Made by a program: the position numbers and the translations under genes. This document shows, one piece after another, positions 15,398-23,849 of a DNA stretch of 64,000 bases. The stretch lies in contig JAFLCG010000007.1 of NCBI GenBank assembly GCA_017303635.1, forward strand, positions 186,001 through 250,000, written 5' to 3'. The DNA comes from Anaerolineae bacterium. Lineage in GTDB: Bacteria > Chloroflexota > Anaerolineae > Aggregatilineales > Phototrophicaceae. Position 1 is the stretch's first letter. Every line of letters starts with the position of its first letter. Under the pieces are notes generated by a model. The model made no database searches, had not been told where the DNA came from, and was given only the letters and a program-made list of their open reading frames with translations.

Positions 15398-17146
15398 ATG
15401 GGCCAAGCCACCAACGAGAGCCAGCGATTTGGGCCGTTCATCATTGGCGAGAAACTCGGCAATGGCGGTATGGCCGTGGTTTACAAAGCATTTCATACGG
15501 AAGCCAAGCGCACTGTCGCCCTAAAAGTGCTGCGGAGCTCGGTGGCGGAAAACTCCTCTGCGCTGGAGCGCTTCGAGCTGGAAGCCAGCATCGCTGAACG
15601 GCTGAAACACCCCCATATCGTCCGCATCTATTCACATGGGAATACACGCGGCCGGCATTACCTGGAAATGCAGTTCATGCCCGGCGGCACCCTGCAAAAC
15701 CGCCTATCCCAGCCGCTGGTGATGACGGTGCAGGAGTCGATCCGATTGCTCCGCAACGTGGCCTCGGCGCTGGATTATGCCCACGCTAACGGCGTGATCC
15801 ACCGTGACCTGAAGTTAGAAAACATCCTCATGGATGACCGGGGAAATGCCTACCTGAGCGATTTTGGCATCGCACGGGTAGCCAATATGGCCCGGTTGAC
15901 CGCCACCGGCACGATGGTCGGCACGCCGTTGTATCTATCGCCGGAGCAAATCCTGGGACGGCCACACGATCATCGGGCTGATCTATATGCACTGGGCATC
16001 GTCGCTTATGTGTTGATCGTCGGAAAGTTCCCATTTGACAGTGATAATGTCGCCACCATTCTGAATGCTCATATTTCGGTACCGGTGCCAGTACCCAGTA
16101 CATTTAACCGCCTGATTCCACCCGCATTGGATAGCGTGCTGCTGCGGGCGCTCTCCAAGCATCCCGATGAGCGTCATGCTTCTGCCGATGCCTTTGTGGA
16201 AGCATTGGCGCGCAGCCTGGAAGGCGGCGACATGAAATCGTCGCACATTGACCTGACACGTCATACCGGGATGCTGAAACTGGCGGACTCCCCTGCCGTT
16301 GCGGGGCCACGCACCGCTGATGATTGGGTCCGGGAAGCGGAAAGTGAAAGCGACAGTTACCGGGCGATCCAGCATTTGCGGCAGGCCCTACAACTGGAAC
16401 CGCTACACTCCAAAGCGAACCGGATGTTGTTCCAACTCGAGGGGGCTAAACCAGGCGGCGAAGCCCGCCCGGTCACCGCAGCCCCACGTGAGCCACGCCC
16501 GGCAGCTGCGCCAGCGCAGACCCCCGCCCCTGCAGCGTACCTGGCGGCCCGGGTACAGACTCCGAATCTGGTCGATAAACCGCTGCGGAAAGTTGAAGAA
16601 AAGCAGAAAGCCGCCGGCGCATGGGTCTACATCGGAATCATGGGGGCGATTGTCACCACGCTGGTGCTCATCTATATCATGCTCAATCTGAGCGGATCGC
16701 CCATCGCGTGGCAGATCGCCACGTTCCTCCAGGGAGAAACCCCGGTGGAAAGCATCAACGGGACGCCCATCGCGCGGGTGCCGAATGCGGTTCTCCAGGT
16801 TGAACCAGCACAGACCCACCACCTTGATCGAAATAGTTATGTGGATAGCTACCTGAATCCGGGCATCGCTCATGAGTACCGGTTTGAAGCCACTTCCGGG
16901 GATCGCATCTATCTGGTGACCGAGTTCTTCTCACCGGATGCCACCAACGTCTCCCGCAATTTAGTCATCTACGGCCCCAGCGGCCAACCCGCCAATTGTG
17001 ACCGTCAGGCGTTTTCAGATGGCAGCAACGGCGTAGCGACCATCTGCAATATCCGCACCTCCGGCGAATGGCGGCTGCGCGTGCTGGGCATCGAGGGTCA
17101 AAGCACCGGCCCGTATGTGGTCAGCTATCAACTGGAAGGCGCATGA
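15398..17146 (+). CDS. Transmembrane Ser/Thr protein kinase (PknB-type), copy 1
   Basis: 582 residues. Kinase domain at about 12-270: Gly loop GNGGMAVVYK (21-30), ATP Lys43, catalytic HRDLKLEN (D137), DFG (155-157), and SPEQ in place of APE. All catalytic residues are present, so it should be active. A TPR-like stretch follows (YRAIQHLRQALQLEPLHSKA), then an Ala/Pro linker, one membrane helix at about 408-431, and an extracytoplasmic beta domain with two Cys (NCDRQ, TICNI) ending RVLGIEG...YVVSYQLE, similar to pre-peptidase C-terminal domains. Likely an envelope sensor; ligand unknown. Kinase 2, 106 bp downstream, is a full-length paralogue. Confidence 0.93.
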   Translation: MGQATNESQRFGPFIIGEKLGNGGMAVVYKAFHTEAKRTVALKVLRSSVAENSSALERFELEASIAERLKHPHIVRIYSHGNTRGRHYLEMQFMPGGTLQNRLSQPLVMTVQESIRLLRNVASALDYAHANGVIHRDLKLENILMDDRGNAYLSDFGIARVANMARLTATGTMVGTPLYLSPEQILGRPHDHRADLYALGIVAYVLIVGKFPFDSDNVATILNAHISVPVPVPSTFNRLIPPALDSVLLRALSKHPDERHASADAFVEALARSLEGGDMKSSHIDLTRHTGMLKLADSPAVAGPRTADDWVREAESESDSYRAIQHLRQALQLEPLHSKANRMLFQLEGAKPGGEARPVTAAPREPRPAAAPAQTPAPAAYLAARVQTPNLVDKPLRKVEEKQKAAGAWVYIGIMGAIVTTLVLIYIMLNLSGSPIAWQIATFLQGETPVESINGTPIARVPNAVLQVEPAQTHHLDRNSYVDSYLNPGIAHEYRFEATSGDRIYLVTEFFSPDATNVSRNLVIYGPSGQPANCDRQAFSDGSNGVATICNIRTSGEWRLRVLGIEGQSTGPYVVSYQLEGA

Positions 17147-17178
17147 CCCTAAAGTACCCCGGCAAAAGGCTGGCGTAG

Positions 17179-17212
17179 TTAAGGCTCAAAATAGAGGAGA
17201 GGGCCCTATACT
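17179..17212 (+). promoter_or_regulatory. Promoter-like motif of kinase 2
   Basis: TTAAGGCTC (17179-17187), 19 nt, TATACT (17207-17212), matching the element upstream of kinase 1. Confidence 0.55.
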
Positions 17213-17251
17213 CAAGATAGCACTATTCAGCAGCATCCAGGAACAGGCACG

Positions 17252-18973
17252 ATGACGCAGGCACCAACCGATCAACAGCGCTTTGGCCCTTTTATCATTG
17301 GCGAGAAGATCGGCAGTGGTGGCATGGCAGTGGTCTATAAAGCCCTCAATACCGAGACCAAGCGCCGCGTCGCGCTCAAGGTACTGCGTTCCATGGTGGC
17401 AGAGAATCCAGCGGCGGTCGAACGCTTCCAGCAGGAGGCCACGATTGCGACACGCCTGAAGCACCCGCATGTGGTCCAGATCCATTCGCATGGACAGCTA
17501 CGCGGGAGGCACTACCTGGAAATGCAGTTCATGGCGGGCGGCACACTCCAACAGCGATTGCAAAATCCTACCGAACTCAGTGTGCAGGAAGCCATCCGAC
17601 TACTGCGGCATGTGGCCTCGGCGCTGGATTACGCTCACAGCCAGGGGGTGATCCACCGCGATCTGAAACTGGAAAACATACTGCTGGATGACCGGGGGAA
17701 CGCCGCGCTGGGGGACTTTGGCATCGCACGGGCCGCGGACTCTGCGAATCTGACGGCAACCGGCATGATGATCGGCACGCCGCTGTACCTCTCACCAGAG
17801 CAAATTCTGGGGAACCCGCATGATTTCCGCGCCGATCTGTATGGCATGGGCATCATCGCCTATGTCCTGACGGTCGGGCAATACCCGTTCAACGGTGAAA
17901 AGATCGCCACGATCCTGAACGCGCATGTGACGATTCCGGCACCGACGCCGAGCAACATCAATCCACAAATTCCGAAATCAGTGGATGCCGTGCTGCTCAA
18001 GGCGCTGGCCAAACATCCTGAGGAACGCTACCCCTCGGCTGATATGCTGGTCGAAGCGCTGGCCCGCGCCTTCGAACGGGCGGAGATCCGCAGCACGCAC
18101 ATTGACCTGACGAACTCGACATCTGTCCTGAAGATTGAAGCGGCCAAACCAGCAGTCGGCAAAAACGTGGATGAACTGGTCCAGCAAGCGGAAGCCAGCA
18201 GTGATAAAGCACAGGCTATCAAGCTGCTGCGACAGGCTCTGGAACTGGAGCCGCTGCACTCAAAAGCCAACCGAATGCTCTTTCAACTGGAAGGGGCCAA
18301 GCCCTTAAGCGAACTCCGCAGCGAAATCGGTTCCGGCAAGGCGGCAGTCGCCAGCGGTGTGGCACTGCCTTCGATCATGGAAATGACCAACATCCTGCCG
18401 GAGAAAAACAAGACCGGCAATCGCAAGACCCGGCGCAATATCTGGACGTGGGTCGGCATTGGGGCCTTCATCCTGTCCACGGCAACGATCGTATTCTTCA
18501 TCCTCAGCTTTACGGGATCCCCATTAGCCGGACAAATCGCCAACTTCCTACAGGGTATCCGTCCGGTGGATTCCATTGACGGCACGCCGATTGCCCAGGT
18601 GCCGGATGCCGTCCTGCAAGTGGAACCCGCACAAACAAAAACGATGGGACTGGATGACGTGCTCAACGGCGTGCTGGATGCAGGCATCGCCCACGAGTAC
18701 CGGTTTCAAGCCAGCTATGGCAATACCATCTACCTACTGACGCAGTTCGTTTCACCAGAAGCGCGGAGCGTCTCCCGCAATGTCGCCATCATTGACGCGC
18801 AAGGTCAGCCCGCCGTCTGTGACCGGCAGCGGTTGTTGGATGGCGACAACGGGGTGATCGCTATCTGCAATGTGCGGACACCAGGCGAATGGAAGCTGCG
18901 GGTGCTGGGCATCCAGGGCGAGAGCACCGGGGCGTATTTTGTGAGCTACAAGCTGGAAGTGCCGGTGCCGTAA
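17252..18973 (+). CDS. Transmembrane Ser/Thr protein kinase (PknB-type), copy 2
   Basis: 573 residues. Same architecture as copy 1: Gly loop GSGGMAVVYK, ALKVL Lys43, HRDLKLEN, DFG, SPEQ, TPR-like AQAIKLLRQALELEPLHSKA, one membrane helix at about 397-420, and an extracytoplasmic domain with the conserved Cys pair (VCDRQ, AICNV). The linker before the membrane has diverged most. The pair arose by tandem duplication, and both keep full catalytic motifs, suggesting different signals for the same type of output. Its own promoter-like motif suggests independent expression. Confidence 0.93.
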   Translation: MTQAPTDQQRFGPFIIGEKIGSGGMAVVYKALNTETKRRVALKVLRSMVAENPAAVERFQQEATIATRLKHPHVVQIHSHGQLRGRHYLEMQFMAGGTLQQRLQNPTELSVQEAIRLLRHVASALDYAHSQGVIHRDLKLENILLDDRGNAALGDFGIARAADSANLTATGMMIGTPLYLSPEQILGNPHDFRADLYGMGIIAYVLTVGQYPFNGEKIATILNAHVTIPAPTPSNINPQIPKSVDAVLLKALAKHPEERYPSADMLVEALARAFERAEIRSTHIDLTNSTSVLKIEAAKPAVGKNVDELVQQAEASSDKAQAIKLLRQALELEPLHSKANRMLFQLEGAKPLSELRSEIGSGKAAVASGVALPSIMEMTNILPEKNKTGNRKTRRNIWTWVGIGAFILSTATIVFFILSFTGSPLAGQIANFLQGIRPVDSIDGTPIAQVPDAVLQVEPAQTKTMGLDDVLNGVLDAGIAHEYRFQASYGNTIYLLTQFVSPEARSVSRNVAIIDAQGQPAVCDRQRLLDGDNGVIAICNVRTPGEWKLRVLGIQGESTGAYFVSYKLEVPVP

Positions 18974-19013
18974 GCCCTCATCCCTTACCCCTTCTCCCAA
19001 TGGGAGAAGGGAA
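18974..19013. terminator. REP-like hairpin / terminator between kinase 2 and the hydrolase
   Basis: CCCTTCTCCC-AAT-GGGAGAAGGG stem (about 18990-19012), preceded by GCCCTCATCCC as in the 5318-5412 repeat. It lies between convergent genes and could stop transcription from both sides. No T-run. Confidence 0.5.
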
Positions 19014-19018
19014 AGTCA

Positions 19019-19876
19019 TTAGCCTACAAATTCCTCGATCAGGCGGTTGACGCGCTCTGGCTCTTCGTGCTGGACGAAGTGACCGGCTTCCTCGATGTAG
19101 ATCAAGTCACCCTTGGGGACAAACTCCATGCTCATCTCCGCGCCTTCTTTGATGAGCGCAATATCCTGTGCGCCCCAGATGATGCGGGTGGGCATTTGGA
19201 GATAGCGGTTTTTAGGCAGCGGCGTGCGGATTTGCCCAGCGGCGCGATACCAGTTGAGCATGGCGCTGAAGGCCCCCGGCTGCGCCCAGGCGCGACGGTA
19301 TTCCGCCCACTCGGCTTCGGAGAACGTGCCGGGACGCATGGCCCCCGCAATCGCTTTAGCCGCATATTCATAGTCGCCCAGACTGGCGCTCCATTCCGGC
19401 AGGAAGGGAATCTGAAAGGCGAAGATGTACCAGCTTTTGCGGGTTTGCTCCCAGTCCTTGCCGACGGTGCGGGCTGTGATAACCGGATGCGGCACATTGA
19501 GGATGACCAGCTTTTCGATGCGCTCCGGGTATTCCATCGCCGTCCACCAAGCGACGGCAGCACCCCAATCGTGGGCGACCAGCGTGCAGCGTTCGGCACC
19601 GGCGGCGTCGATCAGGCCGATGACATCCGCCGCCAGTTTATCACGCGTGTAGGCGGCAATCCCCGGCGGCTTTTCGCTAATGTTGTAACCGCGCTGATCC
19701 GGTGCCCACACGCGCCAGCCCTGCGCCGCGAAGTGATCGATCTGGTTGCGCCAGCCGTACCAGAATTCGGGGAAGCCGTGCAGCATCAGCATCAGCTTGC
19801 CTTCGGGCGGCCCTGCCTGGACGACATGCAAGCGAACTCCGTTGGTGGTGATCATCGCGTGGTCGTAGGGGATCAT
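19019..19876 (-). CDS. Alpha/beta hydrolase, epoxide hydrolase-like
   Basis: 285 residues. The oxyanion motif HGFPEF (33-38) and the nucleophile elbow VAHDWGAA with Asp103 rather than Ser are the signature of soluble epoxide hydrolases and haloalkane dehalogenases. The later GAQDIAL supplies the acid and AGHFVQHEEP the catalytic His. A cap region with Tyr residues (SWYIFAFQIPF) fits an epoxide hydrolase. Substrate unknown; it is a possible detoxification enzyme. No signal peptide. Confidence 0.88.
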   Translation of the reverse strand: MIPYDHAMITTNGVRLHVVQAGPPEGKLMLMLHGFPEFWYGWRNQIDHFAAQGWRVWAPDQRGYNISEKPPGIAAYTRDKLAADVIGLIDAAGAERCTLVAHDWGAAVAWWTAMEYPERIEKLVILNVPHPVITARTVGKDWEQTRKSWYIFAFQIPFLPEWSASLGDYEYAAKAIAGAMRPGTFSEAEWAEYRRAWAQPGAFSAMLNWYRAAGQIRTPLPKNRYLQMPTRIIWGAQDIALIKEGAEMSMEFVPKGDLIYIEEAGHFVQHEEPERVNRLIEEFVG

Positions 19877-19928
19877 GGAGTGATGGATGTCCTGTTGAGT
19901 GGTCAGTGGCTAATGATCAATGCCAGGA

Positions 19929-20999
19929 TTATACCCCACGCCGCAGCCACTTCAGGAGGCGCGGCCAAGCCTGCGTATACCCCCAATACAGCGGTGGATA
20001 GGGCGCATAATCCCATGCGCCGATGTGCCGCCGGACGACACCACGAAAGCCCCGCTTGAACTCGAAGACGCCCCACATCGAATCCGACTCGTCGAAGGTA
20101 TCCGGCGCACCCCACATGTCGTAAACCGCATAGCCCTGCCCTTTCGCCCAGCGCATCGCCTCCCATTGCAGGAGGTAATTGGGCATCCGCTCGCGTTCTT
20201 CGTTGGCGGATGCCCCATAGAAATACCAGCAAGTGCGGGCGAAGTGCAGCAGGATGACATGCGCGATGGCCTTGCCTTCGAACTCGGCGATGAGCGCATG
20301 GGCTAAACCAGCTTCCATAAAGTCCCGCCAGGCACGCTCGTAATATTCCCGGGGACGGATGAGGAAGTGATCGCGGGTGCCGGTCGTCTGGTAGAGATCG
20401 TAGAGCAGCGGCAGATCAGCCGTGGTGCCAGAGCGTACCGTGACGCCTTTTTTCTCCGCCGTGCGGACTTTGCGGCGGGTGTTTTGGCTCATGGCTGCCA
20501 GTAGATCATCCTCAGAGCGGGTCAGGTCGAGAGTAATGGTGTTGCGGAACTGCACCTGATCGGCGGAAAAGCGCCAGCCACGTCCCTGAAGATTTTGCCG
20601 GACGGCCTGCCCGGTGGGATCATCGACAGCATCGGGTTCGCCGGTAACACCCACTCCCGCAAGCACATCCGGGTCGAACTTCAGCCAGACCGCTCCACCT
20701 CGCCGCGCCATCGCTTGCAGGTGATCGAGAACGGCGTTCAGCAATGCGGGGTCGTCGTAGGCCAGCGCCGGGCCTTTGGGGACGTACATCACTTTGAGCG
20801 GGCCGACCGAGCGCACCCCAACCGAGGCCATCGCCACAATCTGCCCGTCGCGCTCAAAGGCAAGTCGGGAGGGAAGCCAGCCGGTGGTGACGCGCTTGAA
20901 CTCGCCCCACTCCCAGCTTTGCAGAATATGGGCATAAGGCAGCACCCGGAGCAAGTCGTTCCAGCGGGCGCGGTCGGTGATGGTGGAAATATTTAACAT
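19929..20999 (-). CDS. FemX/FemAB-type peptidoglycan bridge aminoacyltransferase, copy 1
   Basis: 356 residues with the double-GNAT layout of Fem proteins: HILQSWEWGEFK at the start, VMYVPKGPAL, SQNTRRKVRTAEKKG (the Arg/Lys cluster before the second GNAT), FYGASANEERERMPNYLLQWEAMRWA and YDMWGAPD. Such enzymes add amino acids from aminoacyl-tRNA to the stem-peptide bridge of lipid II in the cytoplasm. The upstream macro-domain gene ends 5 bp before, so they are probably co-transcribed. A second copy is at 25127-26308. Confidence 0.88.
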   Translation of the reverse strand: MLNISTITDRARWNDLLRVLPYAHILQSWEWGEFKRVTTGWLPSRLAFERDGQIVAMASVGVRSVGPLKVMYVPKGPALAYDDPALLNAVLDHLQAMARRGGAVWLKFDPDVLAGVGVTGEPDAVDDPTGQAVRQNLQGRGWRFSADQVQFRNTITLDLTRSEDDLLAAMSQNTRRKVRTAEKKGVTVRSGTTADLPLLYDLYQTTGTRDHFLIRPREYYERAWRDFMEAGLAHALIAEFEGKAIAHVILLHFARTCWYFYGASANEERERMPNYLLQWEAMRWAKGQGYAVYDMWGAPDTFDESDSMWGVFEFKRGFRGVVRRHIGAWDYAPYPPLYWGYTQAWPRLLKWLRRGV

Positions 21000-21004
21000 G
21001 AGAT

Positions 21005-21622
21005 CTAAGCTGTTGGAAAGCGAAAGCCATCGTCGCCACCGAAGCGCACTCGCGCCTGACGTTCGCTGGCGTACTGCCAGGTGATGTAGGTTGGCGGATT
21101 CAGGTAGTTCTTGTAGGCGAGGCTCATCTGGCGAGCTGCTTCCCGGTAGGGCACCTTACCTGTAAAAGTCCCCAGACCGGGGCAGGCTATCACATTGATT
21201 TTCTGATCGGCATATTTATTGTGGTGGTGGACAGCCCTTAGGACCGCCCACATTGCCAGATAGACGTTATCTGTGTGGGCAATTTCCATCGGTATCCGCA
21301 TGGTTGGTGCATGGGCAACCCAGGGATGATTGAGGTTGCCCGTTTCCACCAGCATACAGGTACCTACCGGCTGTTCACCCAGATACTCGGTAATGATGCG
21401 TTCCTGCACACGGCGCATCACCCCCTCCCCAAAGAATCGGGTAATAGCTGCATCCACCCCACCATCCATCAGACCAAAGGAATTAGCCGCACTCACCATA
21501 CAATCGTATTGAGGTAGATTCTCAAAATAATCATTGATGATCTCAACCTCAGGCAGGGTCTTGAAGTATTCCTGCCAGGCCGCACAAACACCTGCATTCA
21601 TATCCACTAAAATGAGCTTCAT
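21005..21622 (-). CDS. Macro-domain protein
   Basis: 205 residues. The central DCMVSAANSFGLMDGGVDAA matches the ADP-ribose-binding macro motif (usual form vNAAN...GGGVD), with later IACPGLGTFTGKVPYREAARQM. Macro domains bind or hydrolyse ADP-ribose derivatives. No transferase partner is nearby. It is immediately upstream of femX copy 1 (same strand). Confidence 0.8.
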   Translation of the reverse strand: MKLILVDMNAGVCAAWQEYFKTLPEVEIINDYFENLPQYDCMVSAANSFGLMDGGVDAAITRFFGEGVMRRVQERIITEYLGEQPVGTCMLVETGNLNHPWVAHAPTMRIPMEIAHTDNVYLAMWAVLRAVHHHNKYADQKINVIACPGLGTFTGKVPYREAARQMSLAYKNYLNPPTYITWQYASERQARVRFGGDDGFRFPTA

Positions 21623-21652
21623 GATTTGAACCTGCCCACATTATGTGACGTT

Positions 21653-21670
21653 CATCCAGTATAGTGGATG
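21653..21670. promoter_or_regulatory. Small palindrome upstream of the cysK promoter (possible operator)
   Basis: CATCCA-GTATAG-TGGATG, lying 10 bp before the -35 box of the cysK leader promoter. Could be a regulator site; not tied to a known factor. Confidence 0.3.
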
Positions 21671-21680
21671 GAACCATTCG

Positions 21681-21710
21681 TCGACACGGGGTAAGAGGCG
21701 GCGCTATACT
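21681..21710 (+). promoter_or_regulatory. Promoter of the cysK leader
   Basis: -35 TCGACA (21681-21686), 18-nt spacer, -10 TATACT (21705-21710). Transcription should start near 21717, just ahead of the leader peptide gene. Confidence 0.65.
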
Positions 21711-21738
21711 ATCGTCTGGTAGAGAGAGGTATCGCGTC

Positions 21739-21804
21739 ATGTTCCGTTCGTTCGCAGCCTGTTGTTGTTGTCCAAGTCCATCCGGGTTGACCCTGATGGT
21801 CTGA
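21739..21804 (+). CDS. Cysteine-rich leader peptide of the cysK attenuator
   Basis: ATG at 21739, 21 codons, TGA at 21802-21804. RBS GAGAGG lies 9 nt upstream. The peptide starts MFRSFAACCCC: four consecutive TGT codons at 21760-21771. It is followed by the intrinsic terminator at 21845-21871 and then cysK. The arrangement is that of amino-acid biosynthesis attenuators. When cysteinyl-tRNA is short the ribosome would stall on the Cys run and let the downstream leader fold into an antiterminator. The peptide itself probably has no other function. Confidence 0.75.
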   Translation: MFRSFAACCCCPSPSGLTLMV

Positions 21805-21871
21805 TGCGCTACGGCCTGCGTTCGATACCTGTTCAGCAAGCCAGAGCCATCCCCACAGGGGTGGCTTTTTT
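21795..21871 (+). terminator. Attenuator: antiterminator arm and intrinsic terminator before cysK
   Basis: Terminator stem AGCCAtCCCC (21845-21854) / GGGGTGGCT (21858-21866), loop ACA, one bulged T, then six T (21866-21871) and ATTTT. GATGG-TCT at 21795-21802, covering the last leader codons, can pair with AGA-G-CCATC (21843-21851) and would break the terminator. A ribosome at the leader stop would cover 21795-21802; one stalled at Cys codons 21760-21771 would not. Confidence 0.75.
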
Positions 21872-21896
21872 ATTTTGATCGCAAGGAGACATCTTC

Positions 21897-22829
21897 ATGA
21901 AGATCGCCAGTAACGTCACCGAACTGATCGGCAATACCCCGCTGGTGCGGCTGAACCGCGTGACCGAGGGTGCAGTCGCGACCGTCGCCGCCAAGCTGGA
22001 GTACTTCAACCCGGCACACAGCGTCAAAGACCGCATCGGCGTGAGCATGATCGAGGCGGCAGAGGCTGCGGGATTGATCGGGCCGGAGACGGTGATCGTG
22101 GAGCCGACCAGTGGCAACACCGGCATCGCGCTGGCGATGGTCTGCGCCCAGCGGGGTTACAAGCTGATCCTGACCATGCCGGAGACGATGAGCAAGGAAC
22201 GGCGCAAGCTGCTGCGAGCCTATGGCGCGGAACTTGTCCTGACGCCGGGGCCGGGCGGTATGGGGGCTGCCATCGCCAAAGCCAACGAAATCAAAGCGGA
22301 AAACCCGAATGTATTCATCCCGCAGCAGTTCGAGAATCCCGCCAACCCGGCGATTCACCGCAAGACGACTGCCGAGGAAATCTGGCGCGATACCGACGGG
22401 CAGATTGATTTCCTGGTATCCGGCATCGGTACCGGCGGCACCATCACCGGCACGAGCGAAGTGCTCAAGGCACGCCGCCCCTCGTTCAAGGCGATTGCCG
22501 TCGAGCCGGAAGGCTCCCCCATCCTCTCCGGTGGGCAGAAGGGGCCGCACCCCATTCAGGGCATCGGCGCGGGATTCGTGCCTGCGGTGCTGAACACGGG
22601 TATCTATGATGAAGTCATCCGCGCCCCGCATGAACAGGCTTTCAAGATGGCGCGGCGCATGGCGGCGGAAGAGGGTCTGCTGGTGGGCATTTCCTCCGGC
22701 GCGGCAACGTGGGCAGCGCTCCAAGTCGCGCATCGCCCGGAGAACGCGGGTAAGCTGATCGTGGTCATCATTCCGTCGTTCGGGGAGCGGTATCTCTCGA
22801 CGGCGCTGTATGCCGACCTAGAAGATTAG
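21897..22829 (+). CDS. cysK: Cysteine synthase (O-acetylserine sulfhydrylase)
   Basis: 310 residues, RBS AAGGAG 8 nt before ATG. PLP-dependent fold type [17 protein letters not shown] lysine in SVKDR (K44), substrate loop TSGNTG (71-76), phosphate-binding GTGGTITG, and [10 protein letters not shown] near the C-terminus. It converts O-acetylserine and sulfide to cysteine. cysE, which makes O-acetylserine, follows on the same strand. Expression is probably controlled by the cysteine leader upstream. CysM/cystathionine beta-synthase-like activity cannot be excluded by eye, but the cysE neighbour supports CysK. Confidence 0.93.
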   Translation: MKIASNVTELIGNTPLVRLNRVTEGAVATVAAKLEYFNPAHSVKDRIGVSMIEAAEAAGLIGPETVIVEPTSGNTGIALAMVCAQRGYKLILTMPETMSKERRKLLRAYGAELVLTPGPGGMGAAIAKANEIKAENPNVFIPQQFENPANPAIHRKTTAEEIWRDTDGQIDFLVSGIGTGGTITGTSEVLKARRPSFKAIAVEPEGSPILSGGQKGPHPIQGIGAGFVPAVLNTGIYDEVIRAPHEQAFKMARRMAAEEGLLVGISSGAATWAALQVAHRPENAGKLIVVIIPSFGERYLSTALYADLED

Positions 22830-22834
22830 GAATA

Positions 22835-23010
22835 TACTGCAGACGTGCAGAGGAACAGTGCAGCAGAGCAAGATTCAATGCAAAGCGGCAATGGTGCAAA
22901 GTCGCAAAGCAGAAGGATAAAGGCGTACTGCAGAGTGGCAGAGAAACAGAGCAGCAGAGGAGGATAAAATGTGATCCTCTGCATCTCTGCCGCTCTGCTT
23001 CTCTGCAGTA
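22835..23010. repeat. CAGAG-type repeat ending in a long hairpin between cysK and cysE
   Basis: About 90 bp rich in GCAGAG/GCAAAG units, then an imperfect inverted repeat with arms of about 38 bp (22926-22965 and 22973-23010), starting TACTGCAGAG and ending CTCTGCAGTA. The same style of repeat is at 6187-6300 and 23773-23840. It may reduce read-through from cysK to cysE. Confidence 0.6.
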
Positions 23011-23070
23011 AAAATCCCTTCGTCATTTTAGAGGCGGCTCGATGGGCCGCCCAGAACAGGTAGCGTCCGT

Positions 23071-23772
23071 ATGTTCAGCCGTATGCGGGAAGACATTCAA
23101 TCGGTGCTGGAACGCGACCCGGCAGCCCTCAGCGGCTGGCACGTCGGGTTGACCTACCCCGGCTTACACGCGCTGTGGGGGCACCGGCTGGCACACCGGC
23201 TCTGGCGTGGCGACTGGCGGCTGCTGGCGCTGATCGTCGCCCGACTGGCGCGGTGGTGGACCGGGGTTGAGATCCATCCGGCGGCGCGGATCGGGCGGCG
23301 GCTGTTCATCGATCACGGTATGGGTGTGGTCATCGGGGAGACGGCGGAGATCGGCGACGATGTGACGTTGTATCATGGCGTGACGCTGGGCGGGGTGAGC
23401 CTCGCCAAAGGCAAGCGGCATCCCACGCTGGAAGATGGCGTGGTGGTCGGTGCCGGGGCGAAGGTGCTGGGTGCCATCACCATCGGCGCAGGGACGCGGG
23501 TCGGAGCCAACGCAGTGGTCATCAAGGATGTCGAGCCGGATATGGTGGTGGTGGGCATCCCCGGCAAGGCCAGCCCACGCAATGGCACCCCGCAGCCGGT
23601 TCACAAGGCGGATTTCCAGCATGGCAATCTACCCGATGTGGTTTCTCAGCGCTTGGAGTTCCTGATTGCGCGGCTCGATCAACTGGAAGCAGCGCAGCGC
23701 GGTCGGACGGATGACGAACGGGCGCTGGTCAAGGCGGAGTTGCCGGTCGAGGCAGTCGATTACGCGATATGA
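23071..23772 (+). CDS. cysE: Serine O-acetyltransferase
   Basis: 233 residues. Short alpha-helical N-terminus, then left-handed beta-helix hexapeptide repeats typical of Cys[71 protein letters not shown] and the closing VVGIPGK. The catalytic His and Asp sit in DHGMG. It acetylates serine with acetyl-CoA, the first step of cysteine synthesis. This is a short-N-terminus form, like those of many Gram-positive bacteria. A C-terminal helix extension ([18 protein letters not shown]) resembles a coiled coil. Confidence 0.93.
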   Translation: MFSRMREDIQSVLERDPAALSGWHVGLTYPGLHALWGHRLAHRLWRGDWRLLALIVARLARWWTGVEIHPAARIGRRLFIDHGMGVVIGETAEIGDDVTLYHGVTLGGVSLAKGKRHPTLEDGVVVGAGAKVLGAITIGAGTRVGANAVVIKDVEPDMVVVGIPGKASPRNGTPQPVHKADFQHGNLPDVVSQRLEFLIARLDQLEAAQRGRTDDERALVKAELPVEAVDYAI

Positions 23773-23840
23773 GATAAACCGCAAAGGCGCAGAGGACGCA
23801 AAGAGAAAAAGTTACTGCGAAGAGCAGAGAAGCAGCGTTG
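23773..23840. repeat. CAGAG-type repeat after cysE
   Basis: Starts TGAGATAAACCGCAAAGGCG and continues with GCAGAG-type units. Same family as 6187-6300. Confidence 0.5.
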
Positions 23841-23849
23841 CAGACGATT

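Noticed and set aside
22826..23026. 66-codon minus frame rich in Leu/Cys/Phe between cysK and cysE
   Set aside because: Entirely made of CAGAG-type repeat and its complement.
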